Shown in pieces: positions 34,203 to 43,258 of a stretch of 64,000 bases of DNA; positions within the stretch are counted from its first letter, which is position 1, and the number at the start of each line of letters is the position of its first letter. The notes beneath the pieces were generated by a model. That model had not been told where the DNA came from. It worked only from the letters and a program-made list of their open reading frames with translations, and made no database searches. The position numbers were made by a program, and so were the translations under genes. The stretch comes from JAJVID01 sp035714085 (lineage in GTDB: Bacteria > Acidobacteriota > Blastocatellia > RBC074), in NCBI GenBank assembly GCA_035714085.1, contig DASTMP010000173.1:100831-164830 (forward strand), written 5' to 3'.

Positions 34203-34765
34203 TTATTTGATATTGATTTGCGCATTGTTCGCCGTTTGCCCGTCCGCTGTCAGCGCCACATTGACAACCAACGCCAGGCAAGGCTCCGCGACATGAGCAT
34301 GTCGACCTGATCCAGGCCGGATAAGGCGACTCGCGCCCCCGGCGGATAAGACCTTTGCGCTTTCGCCCTCGATCATTCCAGAGACGGCGGCGTTTGAGCC
34401 GCGAAATCGGAGGCCGGTAGCGAACAGAATCAAAACGATCTGATCCGGGCTCGGACAGAGGTTGATCGAAATGGCGACGAACTTGTATTGCGCCGAGTCG
34501 AATTTGACCACCGGTTTGTAATGCTGTGCGCTATCGGCTGTGGCGCGAAAGACTACGCCGGCCGGCAGGCCGCGACCGCCGCCATCCGCCGTAAACACTG
34601 CAGGAGCCACCTTAGCGATTGGCGCCAATTCGTTAGCCACTACTCCGTTTGCGTTCTTGACAGTCACGTGGGCTGCGCCGATTGCAGCATCTGGCGGGAT
34701 CAGATGGTTGATTTGTGTGGGCGTCATGTAGAATAGCGGGCTGAGCCGTTCAATTCCCGCGCGAT
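34203..34765 (-). pseudogene. Decayed TIGR03437 ('Solibacter' C-terminal) domain
   Basis: In the minus strand a frame starting about 34765 reads AGIERLSPLFYMTPTQINHLIPP, the classic middle of the TIGR03437 domain, then VTVKNANGVV, LAPIAKVAPAVFTADGGGRGLPA and VLILFATGLRFRGS. At about 34330-34270 the expected continuation GLDQVDMLMSRSLA is found one frame away; the sequence returns to frame for VNVALTADGQTANNAQINI and stops. So at least two frameshifts are present. The domain's first 50 residues are absent: the upstream gene ends with TAVSASS, the usual beginning of this domain. It was probably the C-terminus of the beta-helix protein at 34750. Confidence 0.75.
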
Positions 34766-36465
34766 GAGGCCGAGACAGCGGTTACGTTCGAAGCGCCCTT
34801 GATCGCGGCGTTAAGCGCATCGAAGTCACAGCCGATATCCTTTTTATCAGTCCCCGCATTTTTGTACGGGCTCGAGGGGGCTAAACGATAGTTGCCGGCG
34901 GCGAGGTTTACAAAATCCACCTGATCGAACGACGGCGGGAAGAAGTTATCGGGGGGGTAATTGGCGCTCGCCCCTCCAACCATTACATTTTTCCTGAACA
35001 CCGAGCCGGAAAAGTAAGTGTCAATCGTTCTATTGCCTGTTCCCTCACCGTCGCCTTTGACCCCGTATTCATTATGTGGAAATAGATTGTTACGAAAGAC
35101 CAGGTTTTGATTCGGTTTGATACCAACCGTAACGACACTACCGGTGTGAAATACGGAATTATTCTCGATGGTGAGATCGTGCGGGCCCTGATTAACCTGA
35201 AACGCTATCCCGCCACCGTCCCAGCGTTTGCCGTTGATATCTTCGAGCAGGTTGTTGGCGATTCTGAATCTCCGACTCGACATACTCGGAGCGTTGTTAT
35301 CGCTGCCGTGCATGTTGAAACCCGACGCTGAGTGACGCACGACATTATTAGTGAAGGTCACGTCCTGAACCACAGACCAGGGGGCTTTCCCATCCTGGTT
35401 GCGGACGGTGAAGAGGATCGCGAACCCGTTCTGCGCCATTGTCCAGTTATTCTCGAAGATGTTGCCATCAACCAGCGCACGCTGCGCGTTCTTCAGCTCG
35501 AAGAGGTTCTTGACAGACCATGGCGTCCCGGCGTAGCTCGGATCGCCGATCCTCCACTTGAGAGGCTTGAAGCAATGGTTGCGACGGAACTCGATGTCCG
35601 ACGGAACGAGGTTGGGGATCGACGGATCAGTGCCGCCGAGCATGAAATTCTCGCCCGATCCTTCGAGATAGTTGTTGACGATCTTAAAGGGGCCGGCGCC
35701 ATTCCATCCGCCGATTGCCTGGGAATCGGCGCCCCTCTCGTGGCAGTCAGAGATGTAAGAGTCAATGACGGCGGTCGAGGCGCTGTTGAGCGTTAGGCCG
35801 CGCCGTAGAGTGGTTGAAGGGCTGCCATGGATAAAGACCCGGTCTAATACCAGGTCGTGCGGTAATTGCGCCAGAGAGGTTTCTTTGCCGCCGAGCGTGA
35901 CCAGGCTAAAGACTTGCGGGACGCCGGTTGCAATGGCGAATTCTAGACCGATAAAACGGTAGTGATGAGCGCCGCTGAGGGCTTCCAATGCGGCTCCGCT
36001 GTTCGGGGTAACAATCTTTGGGAGCGCGTCGGTGAAGGCCGGCGTTATGCGCGCGCCGGGTTGGGGGAGACTGCCATCCGGAGCTGAACTACGAATGACT
36101 ATCCATTCGGAACCGGATTTGGCGGGAAGAGTGAAATTGCCCGTGTAAGTTGCTCCAGCCTTAAGTGTAATGATATCGCCTGGCTGCGCCTGATTAATCG
36201 CCGTCTGAAAATCGCCGCCTGCGGGCACGACAATGGTTCGCCCGGAGGGCGGGTGATAATTTGTATCGATAAAGACGCGCGGGAGTTCCGGCTCGGGTCC
36301 TGCTATTCCGAGCGCAGGCGTCGCGCGTTTTGCCATACTCTCGATCTCAGATTCGGTAAGAGTGCTGACCATCGGCGATCTCCTGGCGACATAGCCCGCC
36401 ATCACCAAGACCGAAGTCAGTAATCCGGTGGAGATTATCAGATTTCTCCTTCTGAAAATTGTCAT
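34750..36465 (-). CDS. Exported right-handed beta-helix protein (pectate-lyase-like), C-terminally truncated
   Basis: 571 residues. Membrane/signal segment LIISTGLLTSVLVMAGYVA at 9-27. PAGGDFQTAINQAQPGDIITLKAGATYTGNFTLP is the standard opening of parallel beta-helix proteins, followed by coils with repeated N-rich turns (RFRIANNLLEDINGKRWDGGG, LTIENNSVFHTGSV, LVFRNNLFPHNEYG). Such proteins in polysaccharide loci are lyases or epimerases; mannuronan C5-epimerases also have this fold, but no catalytic motif was securely seen. The frame ends shortly after TAVSASS where a TIGR03437 domain should begin; the remains of that domain lie downstream in another frame. Confidence 0.75.
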   Translation of the reverse strand: MTIFRRRNLIISTGLLTSVLVMAGYVARRSPMVSTLTESEIESMAKRATPALGIAGPEPELPRVFIDTNYHPPSGRTIVVPAGGDFQTAINQAQPGDIITLKAGATYTGNFTLPAKSGSEWIVIRSSAPDGSLPQPGARITPAFTDALPKIVTPNSGAALEALSGAHHYRFIGLEFAIATGVPQVFSLVTLGGKETSLAQLPHDLVLDRVFIHGSPSTTLRRGLTLNSASTAVIDSYISDCHERGADSQAIGGWNGAGPFKIVNNYLEGSGENFMLGGTDPSIPNLVPSDIEFRRNHCFKPLKWRIGDPSYAGTPWSVKNLFELKNAQRALVDGNIFENNWTMAQNGFAILFTVRNQDGKAPWSVVQDVTFTNNVVRHSASGFNMHGSDNNAPSMSSRRFRIANNLLEDINGKRWDGGGIAFQVNQGPHDLTIENNSVFHTGSVVTVGIKPNQNLVFRNNLFPHNEYGVKGDGEGTGNRTIDTYFSGSVFRKNVMVGGASANYPPDNFFPPSFDQVDFVNLAAGNYRLAPSSPYKNAGTDKKDIGCDFDALNAAIKGASNVTAVSASSRGN

Positions 36466-36564
36466 ACTACTTCCCCGTGTTAGATCCTCTAATTCCTCGC
36501 TCAGCGCCCGCCGACCCCTCGTGAGCGCGAGCTTCCGCCTGAAAGCGCGTTTCTCGAGCGGGTT

Positions 36565-37383
36565 TCATTTGAATCCATCCGTCCATGATTTCCTCAAACT
36601 CAGATAGTGATCACCGCCCAATGTCTTGGCGATTTTCTTGATCTCCCACCACATCCTTTGACTGAAGCGCGGCGCGAACTGACCTGAAGCCATTCCGGCG
36701 GCGGTAGCGGGCGTCATCCAATGTTTGATCGCGTAGCGCCCGATTACCAGGCAGTTCCTTACCCAGGCGCATCTGGTCGTCGGTTCTGAAGTGAAAAGGA
36801 TTTCGATCCTTGTGTCGGCGGCGGCTTCAGCCACCCGGCGCAAATACTGCCCGCCTGGCACGGACGCGATGCGGACTCGGGCGCCCAGCAGGTCTGAAAG
36901 CGCGCTCACGCTCTCACTCCATTCGCGTATCAGTTCGGAATGAGGGCGGGCGGCGAAGCGCAGCGGGTGTGAGCATGAGTGTGATCCGATGATGTGCCCG
37001 CGACGATGCAGGTCACGGATTTGCTCACGACTCATAAAAGCCGGCGCGCCGATGTAATCGGTCGTGATGAAGAAGTGAGCGCGCCAGCCGATCATCTCCA
37101 GCTGATCGGCGATCGTGGTGTATGAGCTTGCGCCTCCGTCGTCAAAAGTTATCATCCAGGGTTTGGCCGGCGCGGCTTTATCCGACATCAGATCGGTTAC
37201 GAGGATCGGTTTGTTGGGAACGACCTTGCTGATCGCCGCGAGGTGCCGCTCGAACTGATCGGGCTCAAGTTTATAGATCGCCGCATCTCCTCCATTGAAA
37301 CCGCTAGTTTGGTGCGTAGCCTGTTCGACAACATCGTGATACATCAATGAAATTACCCGTTTCTTTTTGAACCCACTTCCCAT
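36565..37383 (-). CDS. Polysaccharide deacetylase (NodB-like), first of three
   Basis: 272 residues from ATG 37381-37383 (AAGGA 9 bases upstream); a TTG six bases earlier is rejected. NodB motifs: MYHDVV near the start, ITFDDGGASSYTTI (motif 1, metal-binding Asp), GSHSCSHP (motif 2, His pair) and VPGGQYLRRVA (motif 3 variant). No clear signal peptide, so it may act in the cytoplasm on lipid-linked precursors. It removes N- or O-acetyl groups from sugars. It lies between the beta-helix gene and a glycosyltransferase. Confidence 0.8.
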   Translation of the reverse strand: MGSGFKKKRVISLMYHDVVEQATHQTSGFNGGDAAIYKLEPDQFERHLAAISKVVPNKPILVTDLMSDKAAPAKPWMITFDDGGASSYTTIADQLEMIGWRAHFFITTDYIGAPAFMSREQIRDLHRRGHIIGSHSCSHPLRFAARPHSELIREWSESVSALSDLLGARVRIASVPGGQYLRRVAEAAADTRIEILFTSEPTTRCAWVRNCLVIGRYAIKHWMTPATAAGMASGQFAPRFSQRMWWEIKKIAKTLGGDHYLSLRKSWTDGFK

Positions 37384-37428
37384 CGTCAAAATCCTTTATG
37401 TTTGACCAGAACGTCGATGGGGAGAATT

Positions 37429-38643
37429 TCAAATTGTGGTTCGCGCATCCCTGATGGTTTGCGCCAACGATTCTTCAAACCGATCCGTGATAACCGACCA
37501 GTCGTACAGCGCGGCCTGCTGGCCCGCGGCCGATTCGAGGATCATCCTTCTGGGATGATCGCGCAGCATTTCGATGACGGAATCGGCGAAGGTTTGGGAG
37601 TCATCAGCCAGCAGAATGTCGCGGCCGTGATAGACATCAAGGCCTTCCGCGCCGACGGTGGTTGAGACGACGGCTTTTCGCATCGCCATCGCCTCGTAAA
37701 TCTTGAGCCGCGTGCCGCCGCCGATGCGCAGCGGCACGACGAAGACGGCCGTCTGTCGCAGGTGATCGGTTACCGATTCGACGCGTCCTGTCACCTCGAT
37801 GTCGTCGGAAGCGAGTTGTTTGACGCGCCGATCCGGGTTGCGCCCGACGATGCGGAAACGCGCTTCTGGCGCCGCGCGTTTTACCAGCGGCCATATTTCG
37901 CGGCAGAAGTAAGTGACGCCGTCAACGTTCGCTTCCCAGTCCATCGAACCGAGAAACATCACGACCGGATCGGTCGCGCTCTCTCCGGCGGCGGCCTGGT
38001 ATTGCCGCAAATCGACGCCGGTCGGCACCACGCTAATGCGCGCTTGATCGGTCATTTCCATCATCCGATCGCGGTCGCATTCCGAAACCGCGATCACATG
38101 GTCGAATCGGGCGAGGGCGGCGCGTTCGTAACGGAGCATCTTGGCGGCCTCCAATTTGTACGTGATTCGCTTGATCGGATTCGCCTCGTGTTCCGCGTGT
38201 CGACGCCAGAGAATTGATTCGACGTTGTGTTGGAAGAGCGCGACCGGCGTGGCGCTCTTCCGCGGGAAATTGAGACTGGACCCAAGGAAATCGCAAACCG
38301 CGATGTCGAAACGGCCTTCATCCAGCCACCGAGAGAGCAAAAACTGAACTTCACGCGACAGGAACTTTGTGACTCCAAAGGGCGCCCGCAATGGCAGCCG
38401 GCGCAAATAGAGGAGGTTGCGCTCCAAGGTTGTCGCGTCGCGCGTGGCCGTGTAAATCACCCTCGTCCCAGGCAGATGTTCATAGATCTCGCGCTCATAG
38501 GCCTCATCGCGTCGCCCGCCGTAATAGGACAGAAAGGTTACTTCGTGACGTCCGGCGAGTTTCCGCAGAATGTTGTAAGAGCGAATCTTGCCGCCGGTAT
38601 CAACCGGAACCAGCTTGCCCGTTTTGACCCACAGGATTTTCAT
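37429..38643 (-). CDS. Family 4 glycosyltransferase
   Basis: 404 residues, GT-B fold. The N-terminal domain starts MKILWVKTGKLVPVDTGGKIRSYNIL, a typical opening for this subfamily (glycine loop for acceptor phosphate). The C-terminal Rossmann domain has VVMFLGSMDWEANVDGV, RFRIVGRNPDRRV and VFVVPLRIGGGTRLKIYEAMAMRKAVVSTTVGAEGLD, which includes the family EX7E region (Glu near KIYEAMA). It transfers a sugar to the lipid-linked oligosaccharide on the cytoplasmic side. The stop of asparagine synthase lies 10 bases upstream. Confidence 0.88.
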   Translation of the reverse strand: MKILWVKTGKLVPVDTGGKIRSYNILRKLAGRHEVTFLSYYGGRRDEAYEREIYEHLPGTRVIYTATRDATTLERNLLYLRRLPLRAPFGVTKFLSREVQFLLSRWLDEGRFDIAVCDFLGSSLNFPRKSATPVALFQHNVESILWRRHAEHEANPIKRITYKLEAAKMLRYERAALARFDHVIAVSECDRDRMMEMTDQARISVVPTGVDLRQYQAAAGESATDPVVMFLGSMDWEANVDGVTYFCREIWPLVKRAAPEARFRIVGRNPDRRVKQLASDDIEVTGRVESVTDHLRQTAVFVVPLRIGGGTRLKIYEAMAMRKAVVSTTVGAEGLDVYHGRDILLADDSQTFADSVIEMLRDHPRRMILESAAGQQAALYDWSVITDRFEESLAQTIRDARTTI

Positions 38644-38653
38644 CGCCTTTACA

Positions 38654-40615
38654 CTAAACTCCCGCCGAACTGGGGCTTGCTTTCAAGACCCTTGAAGGCT
38701 GCGCGTCGACGCTCGACGTTTCGCCGTCGAAAAAGCGCCGCTGCCAGATTTCGAAATTGAGGAGCATCCACAATCGCTCCGCATGGTTCTCGCCCGCCGC
38801 GTGGCGCGCCACGAGCTCGCGCACGTAAGACGGATTGAAAACGCCCCGCTCCGATGCGCGCTCGCTCAGGACGTATTCCTCCATCACCCGGCGAAACCGG
38901 CCGCGAAACCAACTGCCAATCGGCACGGGGAAGCCCATTTTTTTGCGGGTCAGAATCCGCGGAGGCAACACGCCGCGCATCGCTCGCCGAAGCACATATT
39001 TCGTCGTCCACCCGCGCAACTTCATCCCTTCGGGCAAATGCGTGGCGAACTCCACCAGCTTGTGATCGAGGAACGGCACGCGGCTTTCGAGCGACGCAGC
39101 CATGCTCATCTGGTCCTGCTTCATCAGCAGTTCGTGCAAATATGTCTTCAAATCCGCCGCGAGCATTTTGTCGAGCAGCGTCTCGGCGTCCGATCGCTCG
39201 ATGTAGGCGAGCGCCGCGCGGTAAGGGTTGTGATCACGCATCCGGGCGTAAGCCTCAGCGGTGAACAACAGCCGTTGCCGCGACGGCGAATAGACCGCAA
39301 AGTTGTCGAAGTAGACGTCTTTGATCTCCGCTGGCATGAACAGGAAAGTCCGCTCGAGCGCCCGGCGCGCGCGAGACGCGCCACTCAAATTTTCGATCTG
39401 TTTCTTGACCAGATTGCGGAGGAGCGCCGGCGTCAGGCGCTCGTAGCCGCGGCCCAGCAGCATGTTGTAGATGGCCACGCGATATTTGTTGTACCCGGCG
39501 AGCAGTTCATCCGAGCCTTCCCCGGTCAGCGCGACCTTTACATGCTTGACGGCCAGGTCGGAGACGAAATAGAGCGGGACACTCGACGGATGCGCTATGG
39601 GTTCGTCTTCCTGATAGACGAGCGCGGGCAGACGGTCGAAAAACTGTTCGGGACTGACGACGATCTCGTGATGGTCAGTGTTGTAGGCTTGCGCCACCGC
39701 GCGCGCGTATTCCAACTCATTCGCATCGCGTTCGGCGAATGCGACGGAGAAGGTTTTGATCGGCTCTTTCGCCAGGCGGCTCATGACCGCCGCGATCGCG
39801 CTCGAATCAATGCCGCCGGAGAGAAACATTCCGAGCGGCACATCGGCCATCAGATGAGATTTGACGCATTCGTGGAATAGTTCGCTGAAGCGCTCAACAT
39901 ATTGAGTTTCACTTAAAGGCGCATCCGGTTTAGTGAAGCTCATATCCCAGTATCGTTCGATCTCGATCCGCCCATCGCGCCAGACCAGAGTGTGTCCAGG
40001 CGGCAGTCGCTTGACGCCGTGAAAGAGCGTCTCTTCGCCCGAGGTGTGACGATTCGCCGCATAATCAGCGAGCGCGTTGTAATTCAGCTCAGGTCGGGTC
40101 GCGGCCGCCGCGATGAGCGCCTTGATCTCCGACGCGAAGTAGAGCGAGCCGTCACCCTTTATGACGTAATACAAGGGCTTGATGCCGAGCCGGTCACGCG
40201 CGAGCGCGAGCCGCCGCCGCCGACCATCCCAGATCGCATAGGCGAACATCCCGCGCAGCTTCTGAACGCCTGAGGGACCGAACTCTTCGTTGAGGTGGAT
40301 GATCGTCTCTGTGTCAGACGAACTGCGATAAATGTGTCCGCGCTCCTCCAGCATCGGGCGCAGTTCTCTGTGGTTGTAAATCTCACCGTTGAAGACGATC
40401 CATACCGATTCATCTTCATTCGCCATCGGCTGGCTGCCCCCGCCCAGATCAACTATGGACAATCGCCGATGACCGAGCCCGACCGAACCGTCTATCAGGA
40501 CGCCGGCGTCGTCCGGGCCGCGATGAATGAGCGAGTCCCGCATCGCGACGAGCCGCGACTCGTTCACACGGCGGTTCAATCGGTTCGGAATAGCTATCCC
40601 GCAGATGCCGCACAT
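38654..40615 (-). CDS. asnB: Asparagine synthase (glutamine-hydrolysing) family amidotransferase
   Basis: 653 residues. Begins MCGICGIAI with the nucleophile Cys2 of class II glutaminases; RGPDDAGVLIDGSVGLGHRRLSIVDL and FNGEIYNHRELR are conserved glutaminase blocks. The synthetase domain has LSGGIDSSAIAAVMSRL (ATP-pyrophosphatase loop, about 262-278), TGEGSDELLAGYNKYR and RVPFLDHKLVEFA. In exopolysaccharide loci such proteins are thought to amidate sugar uronic acids rather than to make free asparagine. With AlgD-like dehydrogenase in the same locus, amidation of a uronate carboxyl is a reasonable guess. Confidence 0.87.
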   Translation of the reverse strand: MCGICGIAIPNRLNRRVNESRLVAMRDSLIHRGPDDAGVLIDGSVGLGHRRLSIVDLGGGSQPMANEDESVWIVFNGEIYNHRELRPMLEERGHIYRSSSDTETIIHLNEEFGPSGVQKLRGMFAYAIWDGRRRRLALARDRLGIKPLYYVIKGDGSLYFASEIKALIAAAATRPELNYNALADYAANRHTSGEETLFHGVKRLPPGHTLVWRDGRIEIERYWDMSFTKPDAPLSETQYVERFSELFHECVKSHLMADVPLGMFLSGGIDSSAIAAVMSRLAKEPIKTFSVAFAERDANELEYARAVAQAYNTDHHEIVVSPEQFFDRLPALVYQEDEPIAHPSSVPLYFVSDLAVKHVKVALTGEGSDELLAGYNKYRVAIYNMLLGRGYERLTPALLRNLVKKQIENLSGASRARRALERTFLFMPAEIKDVYFDNFAVYSPSRQRLLFTAEAYARMRDHNPYRAALAYIERSDAETLLDKMLAADLKTYLHELLMKQDQMSMAASLESRVPFLDHKLVEFATHLPEGMKLRGWTTKYVLRRAMRGVLPPRILTRKKMGFPVPIGSWFRGRFRRVMEEYVLSERASERGVFNPSYVRELVARHAAGENHAERLWMLLNFEIWQRRFFDGETSSVDAQPSRVLKASPSSAGV

Positions 40616-40717
40616 AACTTCAATTCCTTTGTATCAGTAGATGGGGATCACTGTTTATTGACTGCGGCGCCGACGAAGAAATGCCATTACTCAAGTTCCA
40701 CCAGGCGGTAATCAATC

Positions 40718-41758
40718 TCATTCATCAAGCAATTCCTGGTATAGCTCAAATACTTCTTCGATATTCCGCGCGCCTGTATCGCCCCGGGGCTGTTCCGGGG
40801 CCCCTTGCGCCAATATCTGTTCGATCGTCCCGCGGAGCGCCTCCGGATCAGAGCGCGGGATCAGGTTAGTTCCATCCGGTCGCATCCCATTATCTGTGGC
40901 GATGACCGGTGTCCCGATGAGCAGCGCTTCCCGCACCGAGATCGAATCGCCGTCGTAAAGCGTCGTGCGGAGGAACAGATCGCTCTCCGCGATGGCGCGC
41001 AGGGTGACCGTATGCGGAACGTCACCGCATAACAAAATGTGCTCCGCGTAAGGCTTGCTCTGAATACGCGCCCTCACTTCACGTTCCAGACTGCCGGAGC
41101 CGATGATCACCAGTCCAGCATTGGGAAACCGCCGGCGGACCTCGCCGAGAACATCTATCTGGAGCGATAGGTCGTATTCCGGTTCCACACCGCTCACTGT
41201 TACCAATGTGGGATGGTGAGTCTGAAAAAATCGGGCCAGGTAGTCCGGGAGGGATGACTCTACCGAGTCTAAGGAAACGGCGTGCGGGTAGATCAGACGG
41301 ATTCGTCCTGCGGGCACACCGAACCTGCGGAACAATTTTTCCAACTCCTGATTTACGCCGATCACGCGGTCGAACCGCCGAAGGACGAATCCACGGAACG
41401 TGAGAGGAGTGGCGTTCTTTCCGGCGATTGAGGAGGGATAGCCCCCAGAATGAAACGTGAGCACGGTTTTGCTTCGAGGGATCAGGCAGCAGGCCAAGGC
41501 GAGAAGCATCAATCGCGGAGAAAGGTTTCCGCCGAAATGCAAGTGAATGATGTCGTACCGCAGTCGGGTGAGAAGTCTTAGGAGTTCGAGCGGAGACTTC
41601 GGGTAATATATTTCATCGCCGTCCTCTCTGCGGTAGCGCGTCAGATTGATGACCGCGCAAGGAATCCCGCGCGACAGCAGAAACCGGCGAATCGCCACCA
41701 GATTGGTTTGCACTCCTCCGTGCGGAGGCGGGTATGGCCCCAACTGCAGAACTCTCAT
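40718..41758 (-). CDS. Family 4 glycosyltransferase
   Basis: 346 residues, GT-B. MRVLQLGPYPPPHGGVQTNLVAIRRFL is the usual start; LTFHSGGYP and FVLRRFDRVIGVNQELEKLFRRFGV end the acceptor domain. The donor domain has GLVIIGSGSLEREVRARI, ILLCGDVPH and SISVREALLIGTPVIATDNG (EX7E-like Glu in REALL). Cytoplasmic, adds a sugar to the repeat unit. The gene at 41825 lies upstream. The start ATG is the only good one; no strong ribosome site is visible. Confidence 0.85.
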   Translation of the reverse strand: MRVLQLGPYPPPHGGVQTNLVAIRRFLLSRGIPCAVINLTRYRREDGDEIYYPKSPLELLRLLTRLRYDIIHLHFGGNLSPRLMLLALACCLIPRSKTVLTFHSGGYPSSIAGKNATPLTFRGFVLRRFDRVIGVNQELEKLFRRFGVPAGRIRLIYPHAVSLDSVESSLPDYLARFFQTHHPTLVTVSGVEPEYDLSLQIDVLGEVRRRFPNAGLVIIGSGSLEREVRARIQSKPYAEHILLCGDVPHTVTLRAIAESDLFLRTTLYDGDSISVREALLIGTPVIATDNGMRPDGTNLIPRSDPEALRGTIEQILAQGAPEQPRGDTGARNIEEVFELYQELLDE

Positions 41759-41824
41759 ACGCGATCAAACCCTTTTCCGGGCTAATGACGGTACAGTCGG
41801 GAATCCCGTTCTCACACCCCTGCT

Positions 41825-41938
41825 TTATTTCTTTTCGAAGATCTCAAATTCCTTGGCGGCCGCGATTTCGCGAACCGCCTGAATCGTCTCGCGCGCGTTC
41901 ACTGCGCGCCCTCGTTCGTTGAAGCTCATTTGATCCAT
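41825..41938 (-). CDS. Possible small protein of 37 residues
   Basis: Minus-strand ORF in a 214-base gap between two glycosyltransferase genes. The translation (MDQMSFNERGRAVNARETIQ...) is amphipathic and highly charged, with codon use (GC-rich third positions) like its neighbours. GGGAGC directly before the ATG is a weak ribosome site with short spacing. SFNERGRAV resembles the C-terminal block of SGNH hydrolases (HLNERGHAV in the gene at 20319), so it could be a gene remnant. No known family is recognised. Confidence 0.35.
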   Translation of the reverse strand: MDQMSFNERGRAVNARETIQAVREIAAAKEFEIFEKK

Positions 41939-41972
41939 GCTCCCTTCAACGCTCTAAAACCAAGGCGAGAAA

Positions 41973-43148
41973 TTATGCCTTTCCGAATAAGCTGCGAAGG
42001 AACGGCGATCGTTCATTGACACGCGCGAGCAGCCGGTCATAAAGCTGCTCGGTTTGGGCCAGTTGCGCGGCGGGAGAAAATTTCTGTTCGACGACTTGCC
42101 GGCCGCGTATGCCCATCAAGCGAGCGCGTTCCGGATTGCGCAACAGTTCAGTTATCCGCGCCGCCATCGTCTCGGCGTCCCCCGGTTGGACCAGGTAGCC
42201 CGTCTCTCCTTCGATGATCGCCTCGCGCGCGCCACCGACGTTCGTTGCTACAACCGGGCGACAGGCGCCCATATATTCCAGGATCGAATTTGAAAAGCCT
42301 TCGGCCAGCGAGCTCAGAACGCAAACGTCGGAGATGGACAGTAAATCGGCGATGCGCTCGCAGCGCCCTGTAAAAAAAACGTCCGTTTCCAACCCCAATT
42401 CCCTTGCGAGAGCGCGAGTCTCATCCATGAGCGGTCCACTACCAGCAAGGATGAATCGCGCTTCGGGAATGGTTCTGCGCACGCGCTGAGCCGCGCGCAG
42501 AAATGTCGGTTGGTCTTTCACCGGGTTTGACATGTTGGCGACGATCGTGACGAAGCGGCCGTGGCCATCAGTCGGCAAATTTAACAGTCTGAATGCCTCT
42601 TCGCGGCCATTCCGCGGCGTGACACGCTCGTGTTTCAAGCTGTTGCAAATTGTCACTATCTTATTTCCGGGCACGCCCTCTCCAATGAGGTGCTCGGAGA
42701 CCGCTTCGGCGTTCGTGACGATCGCATGCGCGATTTGATAGGCGCGACGTTCGACGAATTTCTGCGCCTTTGTGTGACATCCTGCGGTCTCGCGGCGTGA
42801 AGCGATGCGCACGGGTGTCCCGGCAAGGCAGGCCCCAGCCATCCCAAAAACATTCGTATAAAAGTCATGTGTATGGACGATATCTATCTTTTGCTCTTTT
42901 AGAAACCGGGAGAAACGAGTGATCTGATGGACGGTGGAGTAATCATAAAAACTGGTGAGATTAAATTCCGGGATGTCTCTGAATCCAATTCGATTGAGCT
43001 CCTCGCCCAAGGTCCCCCTTTGATCCATGCAGGCGACATAGACCTGATAACGCGCGCTTTTATGCAAGGATTCCGCGATCTGCGCCGCCTGACGCTCAGA
43101 TCCCGCCGCCAAAAAATTATCTATCAGTTGTAAAACTCGGGGTTTCAA
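41973..43148 (-). CDS. Family 4 glycosyltransferase
   Basis: 391 residues, GT-B. MKPRVLQLIDNFLAAGSERQAAQIAESL opens the acceptor domain; VHTHDFYTNVFGMAGACLAGTPVRIASRR follows. The donor domain has RFVTIVANMSNPVKDQPTFLRAAQRV, RFILAGSGPLMDETRALA, VFFTGRCERIADLLSISDVCVLSSLAEGFSNSILEYMGACRPVVATNVGGARE with the conserved EGFSNSILE (both catalytic Glu residues). A complete active enzyme by motif. It transfers a sugar in the cytoplasm. Confidence 0.9.
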   Translation of the reverse strand: MKPRVLQLIDNFLAAGSERQAAQIAESLHKSARYQVYVACMDQRGTLGEELNRIGFRDIPEFNLTSFYDYSTVHQITRFSRFLKEQKIDIVHTHDFYTNVFGMAGACLAGTPVRIASRRETAGCHTKAQKFVERRAYQIAHAIVTNAEAVSEHLIGEGVPGNKIVTICNSLKHERVTPRNGREEAFRLLNLPTDGHGRFVTIVANMSNPVKDQPTFLRAAQRVRRTIPEARFILAGSGPLMDETRALARELGLETDVFFTGRCERIADLLSISDVCVLSSLAEGFSNSILEYMGACRPVVATNVGGAREAIIEGETGYLVQPGDAETMAARITELLRNPERARLMGIRGRQVVEQKFSPAAQLAQTEQLYDRLLARVNERSPFLRSLFGKA

Positions 43149-43258
43149 TTTTCTTGATACTTCCCGCCGCCACTTGGGTCATGGAATTCATCCGTGGGCT
43201 GCGCGCCAGACATCGCTCGTGATTGAGATACTTCGATCCCGATGGCCATTGGGCGATT

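Noticed and set aside
34750..36465. Mannuronan C5-epimerase assignment for the beta-helix protein
   Set aside because: The fold fits, but the catalytic motif of epimerases was not found, so only a general call is made.
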